A stretch of DNA of 64,000 nucleotides, from contig OX467089.1 of assembly GCA_950106755.1 (NCBI GenBank), positions 20,131,345 through 20,195,344 on the forward strand. The letters run 5' to 3'. Position numbers and translations under genes: made by a program. Position 1 is the first letter of the stretch. The number at the start of each line of letters is the position of its first letter. Below, one piece after another: positions 45,032 through 56,757 of this stretch. The notes beneath the pieces were generated by a model. The model had not been told where the DNA came from. It was given only the letters and a program-made list of their open reading frames with translations, and ran no database searches. The stretch is from Climacium dendroides (lineage: Eukaryota; Streptophyta; Bryopsida; Hypnales; Climaciaceae).

Positions 45032-48000
45032 CTATGAAGTTGAGTCTGATGAATCAGCACGTTGCATCCTCCTTCGTCGCTCCTCATATGTTGCTGTAAA
45101 GTCACACCACCGAAAACAATCAAAAGACTTATCTTGATCATACTACAGGATCATAGACACAAGCTCAGGCGAAAAGACCTGGTGAAGAGCTGTTACTTAC
45201 GTTGTGTAAGACGATTTCGAAGCAGAGCATGTGCACCTTTCCTGCTTTGTGAGTCCCCCGTCTTAGTGGAATCATCAGCTGCACGAGAAGGACGAAGTAT
45301 ACCAAGTATTTGAGCACCGATGATATCAAACAAATTGTAGAATTATGGTTCAAGCTCAACCAAAATCTGCATTGCAAACACTATGACTAACAATGGCACC
45401 GTTGAGTATATCATAAAAACCAAATTTGATGCACCCTTTTTCGCCTAGTGCTTTCTTACAGTATCCCATGTGTCCCCATGAGATCATTTTCCTAATTTTC
45501 GTAATTTTCCTAATGGAAAAAAATTCAAAATTTAAGGACTGTCAGTCTAGAAATCCAAATCAAGCAAAACCAAGTCCTTGACAAGAGTATTCTAAATTTC
45601 TAACGGTACCTTATGTGACCCGTGGGCCTCACCGTTTGTGACATCTCGACATGAAAAACAAAAATAAACAATGGTATTGACTCTAACCTGGCGGTGGGAG
45701 ATCCAGCAATCCCTGTAGTAGAAGTGACGAATTCACAATAGAGATCTGCAACATAGACTCCAAGTGCAGACGAAGGTGTTTCATAGAATCTGCAGGGATT
45801 TGTGTGACACGAGTGAACACAAGGTTAGTCAGATCTCAGTCGTTGAAAGACGAGTCTATGCTCATGTACAACACTTGCATAGAATGGACGAGCAAAATAC
45901 AATAAGGTCAGTGGACAACGTCTCAAAAGATCCCCATTAGATTGGCAATGAGAAGTTAAATATTAATCTAATACGGAGTAGGACATTAGACGGACATTAT
46001 GAAAATGTTAATTTAAGTGCAATTAAATGTCGACGTAATGTCAACTTAATAGGTGACAATGTAATATCAAAATAATGTCAATGACACTAACATCACTGAG
46101 CTAAGACCCACTTGCGGTGCACGACCATTAATACAGTATGAGGACTACAAGAATCTAATGCCTATTAACTTAACATTGAAATTTCGTCAATTGGAAAGGG
46201 GGGCGTCTTTTGTGATGAAAATCATACATAACATGATCAACCTATATGAACACTATAGCCGAGACAAGTGTAGATTTCTGGTGTCTATTTGCTTAACCTT
46301 AAGAACTACAGAATATTCTGCCTCTAGCCATTTACTGTGAAAGAAAGTCTTGACTTGCTTAATAATGCTATGTAGAGGCGACCTTGGTGATAACCACGCA
46401 TTAACTTACCAGGGTGGACATGAAAAGAAAGGCCCTGGTATCCACATTGAAAGAGAAGAAGCGGGGTTTCAGGTGCCATGATATACTGTGGCTTTCTCAC
46501 ATAATTTTTCACATCTAGCATCTCCTCAATGATCTGCACCACATAATGTCAGTGCCTCTCTATTCAACCTAAACCAAGATTACTGATAAAGGAATGATGC
46601 CCCGTAAAGAAAAAAGAATTTTTTTGGAAGAGTTGCACGAAACTGACAATACTGTGCTCCCGGTAAGTCATCTGATGAAAACCACTTACTGTTGGTGACT
46701 CATGACCATGGCCCACCATAAAGAGAACTGCAGCCATACAGCGAACTTGATGCCACAGAAACGCAGTCCCTTTAACTTTCATCATCCAAACAGATTTTCC
46801 GCCCCACCTGAAGAACAAATGCAATCAGAAGAAGTCGAGATATAGAAAATTATGATTCAGGTTGTCACAAGGTCCACTTTGAGAGTTCAGAACATTAGCA
46901 ACAGCGAGACCATTCTGGGACGAGGTCAATGTTCAGGTGTATTTAGAGTGGAGTGTCCGAAATACATTTTGAACGCAACAGGTCCCTTTGACAGAGAAGT
47001 TTGTGGCGACCAGATCACAGCAAGATGGAAGTAGATGGTTCTTACTCTTCGTTACAAGACAATATATCAAAATTGGAGATCGTACGCCTGTAGTTATGAA
47101 CACTGGAAGCGTCCATCTTGCAGAAGTTTGTAAAGTCATGGTCTCCTTCAAATTTCTTACAAGCAACCTTCATTGCCTACACCAAGCAGAAAAAATAAGC
47201 ACGAGTTGATCGTATGATGATCATGATAATAATTTGAAATGAATGAAACAGGAATGCTGAATAGAAACAACGTTGTCATCTTCATCAAAGCATAAGGTTA
47301 ACGTCGTACATCAATATTGAGACCGTTGCTGATGAAGAAATATTTGTACTCACGATTGAAACAACTGAATCTGGAACCCCCCATGTACAAAGTGTAGGTT
47401 ACATTGAGACGTCGATAAGGTCATAAAACCTTTTCTTATGAACATAACAGTCAAAGACAAATCTATACAACTTAAGATCTTAATGATAAAACAAACGAGT
47501 ACAAATATTTTAGTATAGGGATTAACTTTGAAATAAATTCCAGATAAAGAAATCATACTCAGACATTCTTAAACCCTAAATGCCCATTAAACGATTTTCA
47601 GGAAAAAACTTTTTTTCAAAAATTTATTTTTTCTTCACAAACTGGATTGGGTTGTCTTTCTCTTTTTATTTGATCATCTCTGTCATGGATGGTATTCGTC
47701 GTGATGCTTAACATTGTCCCCTCTTGATGCTTACATAGTCCCCTTTGGCACACACTTCAAATAAAGTTATGGAACTTATATTTTATAACACATTTGTGCT
47801 TTGTCCATAAACCTTGGCCCCTGGGGGGTTAACAGTGACAAGCCTTGATTGTAGCAGTATGGCACTAAAATAATTGCAGTGCTCAAAATGGTAGCCAGGT
47901 TCAAACTGCAATACCTGGCACTAAATCCTGGTGGAACAGGACACCATCCGAGCACTCGTATATCCTCTGGAAGAGCTCGATTCAGAATTCCTACGTAGTC

Positions 48001-51000
48001 AAGTTCATCCTCAACTGCTGTACCAGCCAAATAAACAAAAATGAAGTCAATTTCAGTGATAAATGAGAGCACCATCTCTTAAGACCTTGAGTAGCTGAAA
48101 CGCCAAGAAAGTTGGATGATTTACATGCAGTTCGAGCATAACGCTCCTCCAAACTACGACTTGCCCGAGCCATTGCAACTCTGTCACCATCACGACGAAT
48201 ACCATCCATGACAGATTCCATAGTCTTGGTGTTCGATCCTTCTGTTTCTCCTTCCAAAACTTCTTCAATACCGGTCAAGCTCTCAGAATTGGCATATATT
48301 TCAGCATCTTCTTTAGACACAAGGTCTTCTTGGCGCCTCTTTGATCGAAGATATAATGCAATAACCTGCAAAATATTGCCAGTCCAAGCACTCAGATAAA
48401 AGGTAATTTATGCAAGGTCTTGGTAAATATTGTGGTGTTCAACTCATCAAACAACTATATTGCCCTTAGTTAAAGTATAGTAAACATGGCATTAACCGCA
48501 TACCCCAAGTTTTATACCCCTTAGCAAATTCAGATTTGAATTGAATGATGTGAAACTTCTTACAAACTATTGATGATGGTGTCTTAGAGTTCCCACAAGA
48601 AGAATGCTTCAAGAATCATGTACGTCTTGTGCTCTATGATGCATTTAATGATTAAACTTACATAATTTCATTAAAATGGAATACTTCCCCAATTACCGTG
48701 CATCTACTGCACAGAGATATTTTTACTCGCCTAAAGAGTAAACGTTGGTCATGCAACAAAGCATCTTGCGATTCTACAATGAATTACTACGTGGATGAAC
48801 TGCAAAATAGGGAACCAAATTTCTTACAATATGAATATAAAAAATTCTTGCAACCATTCCGTGTGATCAGTGTAGAGGTAGAGTGCGATTAGTGCGTGGA
48901 GAAGGGGGATTGTGCAGTTAATGGCATGTCTACCTACTAGTAATCAAATCATTGAAGATTCAACTTGCTCCACACACGAAAAATAACAAGGAAGATGAAC
49001 AACGAAGAAGAGTCATGGACCTGAGGGAACGCACTCAGTTCTCTCCAGGTAAAATTCATCAATTAACCGGGTAGTCTGGGAAATAAGGGATGATTACCCA
49101 AGATGATGAGACGCAAGTATCAGACCTGGCCGGTGGCAGACACCCCTTTATCCGTGCGGCCACATCGTGTGTACTTCGCTTCAATTGCGGTCTCCGAAAT
49201 CAGCCGCGTTCTTTGAAGAGCAGCAAAAAGTTCTGCCTGAAGAAATGAAACCACGGGTTACCGAAATTCTCGTTAAATAAGAAAGAAATTAAAAGAAAAA
49301 AGAAAGAAAAACAGTGTGAATTGATTCATTAGCTTGACCACTAGTCAGGTTGTGATCTGCACCTCCACTGTCCTCTGAGACCCAGCTTGTGATGCAAATC
49401 CTTGGTACCTAGACAGAATACACATACAAAGGAAATATAAATCACCCAGCAACCTGTGCAAGGTCATTACGAAACAGTCCCATTACGAACAACCAAATGA
49501 GATATTGCTATACAACTGTCTAGAATCCAAACAATGCCAATGAAATCAGTACACATCGAGGTGCAAGATTAACAGGAGCACATACCTGCTGCCTAGGTAC
49601 ATAACTTTCAATGCTACATGACGAGTACAATAATGGGACATACTTCTTGCCGTAGAATCTGCATCACCGATGCCACAGGATGATTTAAACAAAGAAGACC
49701 GAGTGAGGGATGACAAAAGTAATAAAAATATATATACAACAAGAACCGCATATTAAACCTAAGTGCCCAAACGACTGCTTCCAAATCTATCGAAGTTGAA
49801 ATAAATCATTTCTGGAGCGTCAAGGAAGGTAACAAAATGTACTAATCGAAAGAAAATTTCATACCCTACATAAAAATATGATATTAATATGTTTTGAAAG
49901 TTACTATAATAGACTATCAGCTTCCAATTTGGACATTCTATTTTGAGCTTGGGCACTTAGGGCTAGCCTGAATGGTGCTTAAAACGTCAGTCATGAACGT
50001 ATCCATAGTAATTTGATGAAGCAAGCATATCCATGCACAATTAATTCAGTCAAATTAGACATGCAGCACATACTTCTTTTCTTCATTCGTTTCCCCCGCA
50101 CTTTGGACTTGCTGTCAAGAACTCGATTCTCAATTTGGCACTCCAATTCAAGGGACTCTACCAATCCCTCTGACGTTGAAGGTGTGCAACTGGAATCAGT
50201 TTGCAGCAATGTCTCATTTACAAGAATCTCTTCACAATCAACCTGCGGAATATTGAATCAGCTGGTGCACAGTCTCGGTATCTTAAACCCCTAAAGGACC
50301 AAGGATTCCTGGTCATAAAATGATCAATTCGATTAATCGTATAGTGAAAATAATAGAATTCAAATGAGACCAAATTTTATATCACCACAGTCGGTGAACA
50401 TCATAGCAAGTGTTGATAAAATTCAACAAAAACGAATCCTCATATCTGAACTACTCAAACTGCTAAAAAGAACATGAGGCCAAATTTGGGCTACTTGGTC
50501 CTTTATGTCCATAAGCAATATCTCCTATCGGCAAAGATCAAAGCTACACAAGTACCTCATTCTTAAGATTGTTCTCGAATTCAGCTAAACGAGTACTCAA
50601 CGTCCCATTTTCTTTCCGAAGAGTCTGCACAAAAATTTCCAGCAGTGAGGGGGAAATAAAAGACTGCACTAAATTCACATTAGAATTAAATGCTCAATCA
50701 TTCTGCCAAAAAACTGAGAAAACATGAACTAAACCCCCACGGCCGAAAACTACGCACACTAAAGGAAACTCAGTGTTCAAATATTATCCTTAAACCCTAA
50801 AACCCTAAACCCTAACCCTAAACCCCCAGCCGAGTAGTAACAACCTGATCTTTCCCCCACAAACCATGAATGAAGCAAACAAAATACAAGATTCTGCCTG
50901 AAAAAATTTGCAACACAAATTGCTTCAGAAACAACATGGAAACCTCAAAAATAAACATAAAGTGAACAAGCACCTTCATGGCAGTAATGTTTCTCTACGG

Positions 51001-51159
51001 ATCGAAAGAAAAGAAAAGCAATTGCACAAACTATGAAACTGTGGCTCAAGAGAGGAAAGAAATTACCTCATTCTGACCCTGTAGATTTGCAACAAGCGCC
51101 TCAAGTTCCTTTACCTTGGACCTCAAATCCATCTCCGCTAAGGGCTCTTCCTCCGCCAT
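45032..51159 (-). CDS. PUS3: tRNA pseudouridine(38/39) synthase, PUS3/DEG1 type
   Basis: Isomerises uridine to pseudouridine at positions 38/39 of the tRNA anticodon arm (TruA family). Fifteen exons with GT-AG borders: 51159-51067, 50624-50556, 50242-50074, 49658-49586, 49408-49363, 49236-49126, 48365-48086, 48017-47915, 47370-47310, 47176-47046, 46807-46690, 46533-46410, 45789-45688, 45278-45201, 45093-45032. They total 1,620 nt, one uninterrupted frame of 539 codons. An N-terminal Leu/Glu coil (exons 1-2) precedes HVALKVMYLGSRYQGFASQ and YTRCGRTDKGVSATGQ with catalytic Asp179. Then come an acidic insertion (exon 7), YVGILNRALPEDIRVLGWCP, FNREYKYFF, HDFTNFCKMDASSVHNYRR and GTAFLWHQVRCMAAVLFMVG. 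The C-terminal TYEER matches plant and fungal PUS3 ends. The start is the first ATG in frame (MAEEEPLAEMDLRSKVKELE). The gene looks intact. Confidence 0.95.
47679..47706 (+). repeat. 28-bp inverted copy of PUS3 exon 7 within intron 8
   Basis: These 28 bases are the exact complement of 48188-48215 in exon 7 (the codons around ESVMDGIRRD). The copies are about 480 bp apart in opposite orientation, so the primary transcript could fold exon 7 onto intron 8. Flanking bases do not match. Confidence 0.95.
50788..50826 (+). promoter_or_regulatory. Telo-box cluster in PUS3 intron 1
   Basis: Four to five overlapping plant telomere-type units (AAACCCTAA, AACCCTAAA) in the first intron. In plants, telo-boxes near the 5' ends of translation-related genes are bound by Pur-alpha and TRB proteins; a role here is inferred from position. 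They could also be a short interstitial telomere tract. Confidence 0.7.
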
Positions 51160-51563
51160 GGTGATGTCACTTCTGCAAATCAAAGTGCAAAATTGCAAAA
51201 TTTCTAGATGAAGAAACACTGCAGTCCATGATGGTATTGAAGAGATGTGTCGCGGCGTGCAATGCTCAAAACCTTCTGCCAGGCTTGAAAATGTCCTTTT
51301 TCACATGAGCCGAAAATTTCCTTGCTCAGATTTTCTCTCTGTTCCCACTGCTCTGATTTATCCTATTGCAATACAAACTATTTTCAAATGAGAATGTTGG
51401 ATGTCCTTCATTGGGGTTGTTTGAAAGTAAAAAAAACGATTTACCTGTTGAAATGGATGAACATTTGACCACCTGAACCAAAGGTTTTTTTTCATTTTAT
51501 ATGAAGTGCCAAAGTGGTCATATTAAATGTTGTAGCAGTGCTCCAAATTTCAACATTCATCCA
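51160..51563. promoter_or_regulatory. Upstream region of PUS3
   Basis: About 400 bp between the PUS3 ATG and a foldback element, presumably the promoter and 5' untranslated region. No clear TATA box or defined motif seen. Confidence 0.4.
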
Positions 51564-51809
51564 CATTGGATAGAAAATATCACATTTAGTGCATATTAGT
51601 GCATATCCATAATTTTGTTTTCATCCACAATCTAATGATTTCATCCAAGATTTTTTGTTTGTTTAAAATTTTTTGGCGATTTTTCGACCTTTCGATACAA
51701 ACAAACAAAAAATCTCAGATGAAATCATTAGATTGTGAATGAAAACAAAATTATGGATATGCACTAATATGCACTAATATGCACTAAATGTGATATTTTC
51801 TATCCAATG
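51564..51809. mobile_element. Foldback element, 246 bp
   Basis: Two arms of about 110 bp pair over almost their full length: CATTGGATAGAAAATATCAC at the left end is mirrored at the right end, and both carry CCACAATCTAATGATTTCAT-type blocks and several GTGCATATTA(GT) words. The central 20-30 bases do not pair. The right arm has one extra copy of the ATATGCACTA word. Superfamily not determined; no clear target duplication. Confidence 0.85.
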
Positions 51810-53440
51810 AAACAATGTTCAAATGGACAGAAACATATTGATTTTGTTGAAAGCCTTCAAATTTAGAAGAAAAAATTCAATGAGAGTGTTGAAGTCTAAA
51901 TTGACTTTAAAATAATTCATTTTGTCAACTATGTATCAAATTAAACAAGAGTTGGTGTAGTGCTCATAATGCTAATTTACAAAACATACTATTTACAAAA
52001 CATTTAAATTAATGCAAGCTAGAATATTGCAACATTGCACTAATTTCTACATCACAATTTTTTTTGTAACACTAATTTTGCACCCTCATTATTACAATAG
52101 GTCAATGTAGTATTGCACAAATCCCTATCTTGATGGCAAGTAACATAGACTAGATATATACTATCTATTGTGAATCCGTAGTGGAATTTATCTCTAAATG
52201 CTCAATCCAATTTGTAAGTTGTTAATTCTATGAAACACCCACATTATTGTTGCATTTGAAAATTTGATAATTTGATTAGTTATAAGATAAAATTTAATTC
52301 AATCAAATGTTTTATAATTAGAAGTAATAATTGACAAAAACTAATCTTTTTAAAATTTAAAGTTTTTTAAAATTTAATTTTTTTTAATTTAAAATTTTTT
52401 TAAATTTATTTTACTAAATTACTAATGTAGTTTAATTTTTGCTCTATACAACAAAATCCAATATAGGGGTTCTTAAACATGGAAGATTAAATAGTCTATT
52501 GTTATGTGACTAATATCACTTTTCAAGTAAAAATAGAGCTTAGAATTAGACATAATTAATTTTGGATTTTATTACCTTTGTTTCCAAGGTTCACTTGCTT
52601 TTAGTCTATTGTTGATAATATTGACTAGATGGATGTTGTTCTAGTCTTGTATAGTACTCTATTGGTCTGAAAAAAGTATTTCAAGCAATAAGGTAGGAGG
52701 TCCATAAATTGCCCATTTAAGAGCTGAAATTGAATTTTAGAGAAATAAAGCTTCTTGAAATATTTTTCACAAAATTTTCCTTAAAAGACAAGTATCCAGA
52801 AGCATCATCTAATTCAAGTTGTTTCATATTTTTTATACTTTTAGAGCTTCCTACCTAAGTTCAAGTTTGGCCCATTCATCATGCAAATGTTTGCACTATG
52901 TATTGAGGTTAATTTTATCTAATCAATGCTTCCTTTGGGCACGCCTTTGGGGAATCTGTCTGTGTAGCACTTAATGTACAATGCCTAACGATTCTATATT
53001 TATGACAATTATTCCTATTGTGCAAAAGTACGAGGGTAAGATTTTATATTAATATTTGATTTTTTTTTAAATTTTGAACTCCAAAGGTCAAATAGTCCCC
53101 AAAAAAATTGGCTATAACTTTAAGTTCTACAAAGAGGAACACATGGCACATTAACTCGAGCAATAGGACAATTAGTGGAGATATGTCCAAGTCGGTCACA
53201 CTTATAGCATATCACTACTCCTCCCCTATTACAATTACTACTCCAATTTAGATGGTAATCTCTATAAGTTAAGGTACCTTGGTTAACATCTATAAAAGGT
53301 AATTGTAGATGGGTTTATAAATTGTTTTTATAGTAAAAATAACCCACCTATGGATTGAGTTCAAACTCTAAAAAATAAATTACATCAAATTGGAATCTAA
53401 ATTTCACCTAAATGATCCAATTGCAAGATTGTGAATGTCT
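51810..53440. other. Intergenic AT-rich DNA
   Basis: No supported gene. A segment at about 52465-52545 (GTTCTTAAA, AAATAGTCTATTGTT, ATCACTTTT) recurs diverged at 54608-54685 in the same orientation, on either side of the Copia RNase H remnant. These could be remains of paired LTRs. Confidence 0.4.
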
Positions 53441-53958
53441 AATTTGTGTACTACATATCACCAATTGAACTGATTTTTTTCAAATTTAATCCCAATTATA
53501 TCACAATAATGTTTTTTACATTAAATTCCAATTGACTTATCTTTATTCTCTTACAACTTCTAATTCTTACAATTTCTCAACTCCAATTGATTTAACTCTT
53601 AATTTTCAATTAGATTCCCCTAACACTCTCAATCTCTCATTACAACACTGGTTACAATTTAGTTCTTATATTATTAAATTCACAATTGGTTACACTCTTA
53701 CATATTTCATTAATTTCTCACATCAATTTCTCCAATTTATTTTCACTCCAATTTTTCTCTAATTGCTACTCACTTAATTGTTCAATCCAATTACATAAAA
53801 CATCCAATTATTTCCAATTGATCAACACATTTTCACAAAACTTCCACTTCAATTTTTACAAAACATATTCACTCTAATCGATCTTCAATTCAGTAATTCA
53901 CATCGCTTCCCTCCCTATTAGTAATTCACAATTACATTCACATAGTATTCATACAATA
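53440..53958. other. Pyrimidine-rich degenerate repeat with CCAATTG words
   Basis: Many CCAATTG/TCCAATT/CAATTGAT words at irregular spacing on the plus strand. Open frames here are low-complexity (Ser/Asn/Phe/Leu). Similar in style to the arrays after 61.9 kb. Confidence 0.45.
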
Positions 53959-53959
53959 A

Positions 53960-54545
53960 AGATGTTTATCATGTGGTAATGACTTGGTAAGTATATTAAT
54001 AATCGTTTCAACTGTATAAATAAACTTGAGTTCAATCTCATTAGCGAGAATTCTCTCACAAGTAAAGTGATATTGAGTATCTATATGTTTGGAATGTGAA
54101 TGATATTTAGGATTATTTGTTAAAGCTATAGCACTTTGATTGTCACTATAGATAGTTGTTGGATGAGGCTGTGGAAATCCAAGTTGATAGAGTAATTCCT
54201 TAACTAAATTACTTCAGCAGTAGTTTTTGCTAATGCCATGTATTCAGACTCTGTAAAAGAAAGGGCTACTAATTGCTACTTCTTGCTACTTTAGGATATA
54301 ACTCTAATAGCTAAAAGAAAACAATAGCCTGAGGTTGAGTGACAAGTATCTTTATAACCAGCCCAATCTGCATTAGAGTAGCCATGAAGAAAATGACCTT
54401 GTAGAGATTTTGTATAGTGGATTCCACAAGATAAAGTACCTTTAATATATCTTAGTGTATGTTTAAGTGTTTGAACATGTGATTTAGTTGGAGTAGAAAG
54501 ATATTGAGCTAAACTACTAATAGTATAAGTACAATCAAATCTTAT
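53960..54545 (-). pseudogene. Copia retrotransposon RNase H remnant
   Basis: Decayed RNase H end of a Ty1/Copia polyprotein. The complement reads LAQYLSTPTKSHVQTLKHTL, RYIKGTLSCGIHYTKS, HGYSNADWAGYKDTCHSTSG, then after stops SFTESEYMALA, and further shifts before a LTKSLPHDKH-like end, all hallmarks of the Copia C-terminus. Reverse transcriptase is missing upstream: the match stops sharply at 54545. A primer-binding site on the same strand at 58783-58794 could belong to the same element. Confidence 0.88.
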
Positions 54546-55295
54546 GTTAACAATGGCATTGTAGCTTGGATTTCACTTGAGAACAAACCCAAGGAATCAT
54601 TTAGTGGTGGTTCTTAAATTTGGAGAATAGTCAAATAGTTTATTGTTTTGTATCTAAGTTCACTTTTGTGTAGAATTATCAATTTAGAATTGTGTGTAGA
54701 ATTATCGTGTATATATGCAAGATGTATTTTGATATAATGATATAATAATATTTATTTTAATATCTTTGTGAAGTAATTATATAAGAAATTAGAAACAAAA
54801 ATATTTGTTATAGTTTTGTAGCCTAGAGAATCCTCATTGTGCAATAATAAAAATTGTATCTTTGTTTTTTCAATTGATAGAAAAATTAAATATATTAGAG
54901 ATTGAATTAGTGGTAGAATAAAAATGATTGCTAAATGGTCATTGTGTTTTACAAGGTTTTTTGGATTGACCTATTTACTTATCCTTATTCTCTATAGTTT
55001 TGCTTGTTATGGTTGCAAAAATAATTATTGTTTATTAACCTGCAATGATAATATAATAAAATCAAAGAGATTTTATTATTTCATAATGGAATTGAGCATG
55101 ATTTGAGGCCATAAAATTAAAATCATTTTGAAATGTAGATACTAGTTATTTGACAATCGACAAAAAAATACTATTCATAAATTGACAATTGCCATTGAAT
55201 GTTGTACATTGAATTACATCATTCAAAGTTAGCATCATTAAAATATAGAATGGTTGAATTTATACAAATTTGACTAAACTTGTTGATTTAATGAT
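54546..55295. other. Gene-free AT-rich spacer
   Basis: Contains the second copy (54608-54685) of the possible LTR-like repeat. The open frame at 54924-55106 has no recognisable feature. Confidence 0.4.
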
Positions 55296-55940
55296 TTAGT
55301 CATTGTTCCAATTAGGACTGTTAAGACTAGTATTAACAATTTTATAAGAGTCGCGAATAGACGAGCACATATACACAGTACTACTACCCACTGTAGATAC
55401 CAGTTCTTCAATGCTCACCTTATTCAGCATTTCATGGGGACTATCAGCTGTAATTACAATCACATCATCATCGTTGATAGTCAGGTTATTGTCTTTATCA
55501 TCAAGTGCAGCAGGGGCATCTGTATTCTTGATCATACTACCTATCTTCCCTATACGGGACAAGAGGTTACTGTTGCCCTCCTTTGTACACGCATTAATAA
55601 GTCCCATTACGTACTCTAGGTCTTCGCGACCAATTCCCAGACCAGCTGTAATATGAGCTTGTATAATAACACCCACACTATCCACGGCCTTCATCACAGA
55701 GACAATACGACTTTCGAGCACTTGTATATGCTTATCAGACGCATCGATCTTCTTCTCAAGAGATGCTACTTTAGTCTCTATAAGAGATGATATTTTTGCT
55801 TCCATTATAGATATTTTTGCAAGGACGGAAGACGTGTCCTGAGAAGATGGCTGCTGCACAGAAATCTTGGGCTTAGTAGTAGGAGGCCCAATTTTAAGTG
55901 CGGGAGCCTTTACCTCCTTTTGGCTAACGGGTCGCATCAT
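55296..55940 (-). CDS. Intact intronless ORF with a central coiled coil (unidentified)
   Basis: An uninterrupted frame of 214 codons from the first ATG (55940). The same frame stays open upstream to a stop near 56058 and reads sensibly there (FSDWSGSSVFAGRPLTSMM), so the N-terminus may be truncated or begin elsewhere. The product has a Pro/Lys/Ser-rich N-terminal region (about residues 5-40), a heptad-like coiled coil (about 45-100; ISSLIETKVASLEKKIDASD, IQVLESRIVSVMKAVDSVG), a region with GREDLEYVMGLINACTKEGN, an acidic patch (DDKDNNLTINDDD) and a Ser/Thr-rich tail. I do not recognise the family; the layout is common among viral phosphoproteins and structural proteins. It is richer in GC than its flanks and lies beside an RNA polymerase fragment and a small ORF that also lack introns, suggesting a shared, possibly viral, origin. 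Confidence 0.6.
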   Translation of the reverse strand: MMRPVSQKEVKAPALKIGPPTTKPKISVQQPSSQDTSSVLAKISIMEAKISSLIETKVASLEKKIDASDKHIQVLESRIVSVMKAVDSVGVIIQAHITAGLGIGREDLEYVMGLINACTKEGNSNLLSRIGKIGSMIKNTDAPAALDDKDNNLTINDDDVIVITADSPHEMLNKVSIEELVSTVGSSTVYMCSSIRDSYKIVNTSLNSPNWNND

Positions 55941-55989
55941 AGATGTCAAAGGCCTGCCAGCAAATACCGATGATCCAGACCAATCACTA

Positions 55990-56510
55990 AATATATACGA
56001 GGTTGAAGAAAAAAAAATTATTTTTATAATTACCTTTAGCGATTTTAGGGTTATAATTCAAATATTATCTAAAGTCTATTTTATTTTAAGTTTAAAAATT
56101 ATAAATAATTTAATTGGTCCAAAACCTATATATAATTATCCAATATTTTATATTATAATTATAACTTACAAATGTAATATTTCATAGTGTTGAAAAAATA
56201 TATAAATATTCTATACTAAAAATAGAAATTAGAAATGATAATAAATTAAAATTTATAATTATAAATAAAGAATGCAATAATTTTTTAGCAATTAAAAGTC
56301 TAATTTATTTCATCACACCATGATGACTTTTTAGAGTATCATCATCTAAAACTGAGAATCAATTCATTGAATAACATTATTTAAATTTTTTTTGTATTTG
56401 ACTAAATAGATTATAGAATATAAATATTGTTTATTTATTTTTTATTTAATAAATTAATTATTAAATTATTAAATTTATTTTCAAATGTAAAAAAGGTGAT
56501 ACTATTCTTA
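55990..56510. other. Extremely AT-rich spacer
   Basis: Roughly 80-85 percent A+T with no open frame of note, between the coiled-coil ORF and the 59-codon ORF. The contrast with the GC-richer ORFs on either side is sharp. Confidence 0.5.
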
Positions 56511-56512
56511 AC

Positions 56513-56692
56513 CTATAATTTATAAATTTGATATAAATTTGATGCTACATTGTTTATTGTTTCGATATATGTCTCAAGAGTTGGAATCTCATTCATCAGG
56601 CTAACTATGAAGTTCTGACATAAAACCCAACTAAGTTGAACACCAATATCTTCAAAGGCGTCTCTCAGCTTACTCATATCTAGATTGTCCAT
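56513..56692 (-). CDS. Small intact ORF, 59 codons (unidentified)
   Basis: ATG at 56692 to TAG at 56513 with protein-like composition and no interruptions: MDNLDMSKLRDAFEDIGVQL at the start, then a hydrophobic/helical segment (WVLCQNFIVSLMNEIP) and an amphipathic tail (TLETYIETINNVASNLYQIY). Predicted largely helical, no domain recognised. It is divergent to the RNA polymerase fragment with only 65 bp between the two ATGs, a compact layout more like viral than plant genes. It could be a fragment of a larger gene. Confidence 0.5.
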   Translation of the reverse strand: MDNLDMSKLRDAFEDIGVQLSWVLCQNFIVSLMNEIPTLETYIETINNVASNLYQIYKL

Positions 56693-56757
56693 ATTTATGT
56701 ATTTTTACTCATACCGAAAATAACCCTGCAAAGGAGTAAACTAATGCAATAATCAAT

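Noticed and set aside
45062..50294. Plus-strand frames across PUS3
   Set aside because: Antisense shadows of PUS3 exons; the minus-strand exon chain joins to a single 539-codon frame.
55296..55940. Assigning the coiled-coil ORF to a specific negative-strand RNA virus phosphoprotein
   Set aside because: Only the general layout resembles such proteins; no motif is specific, and the polymerase neighbour points to a DNA virus.
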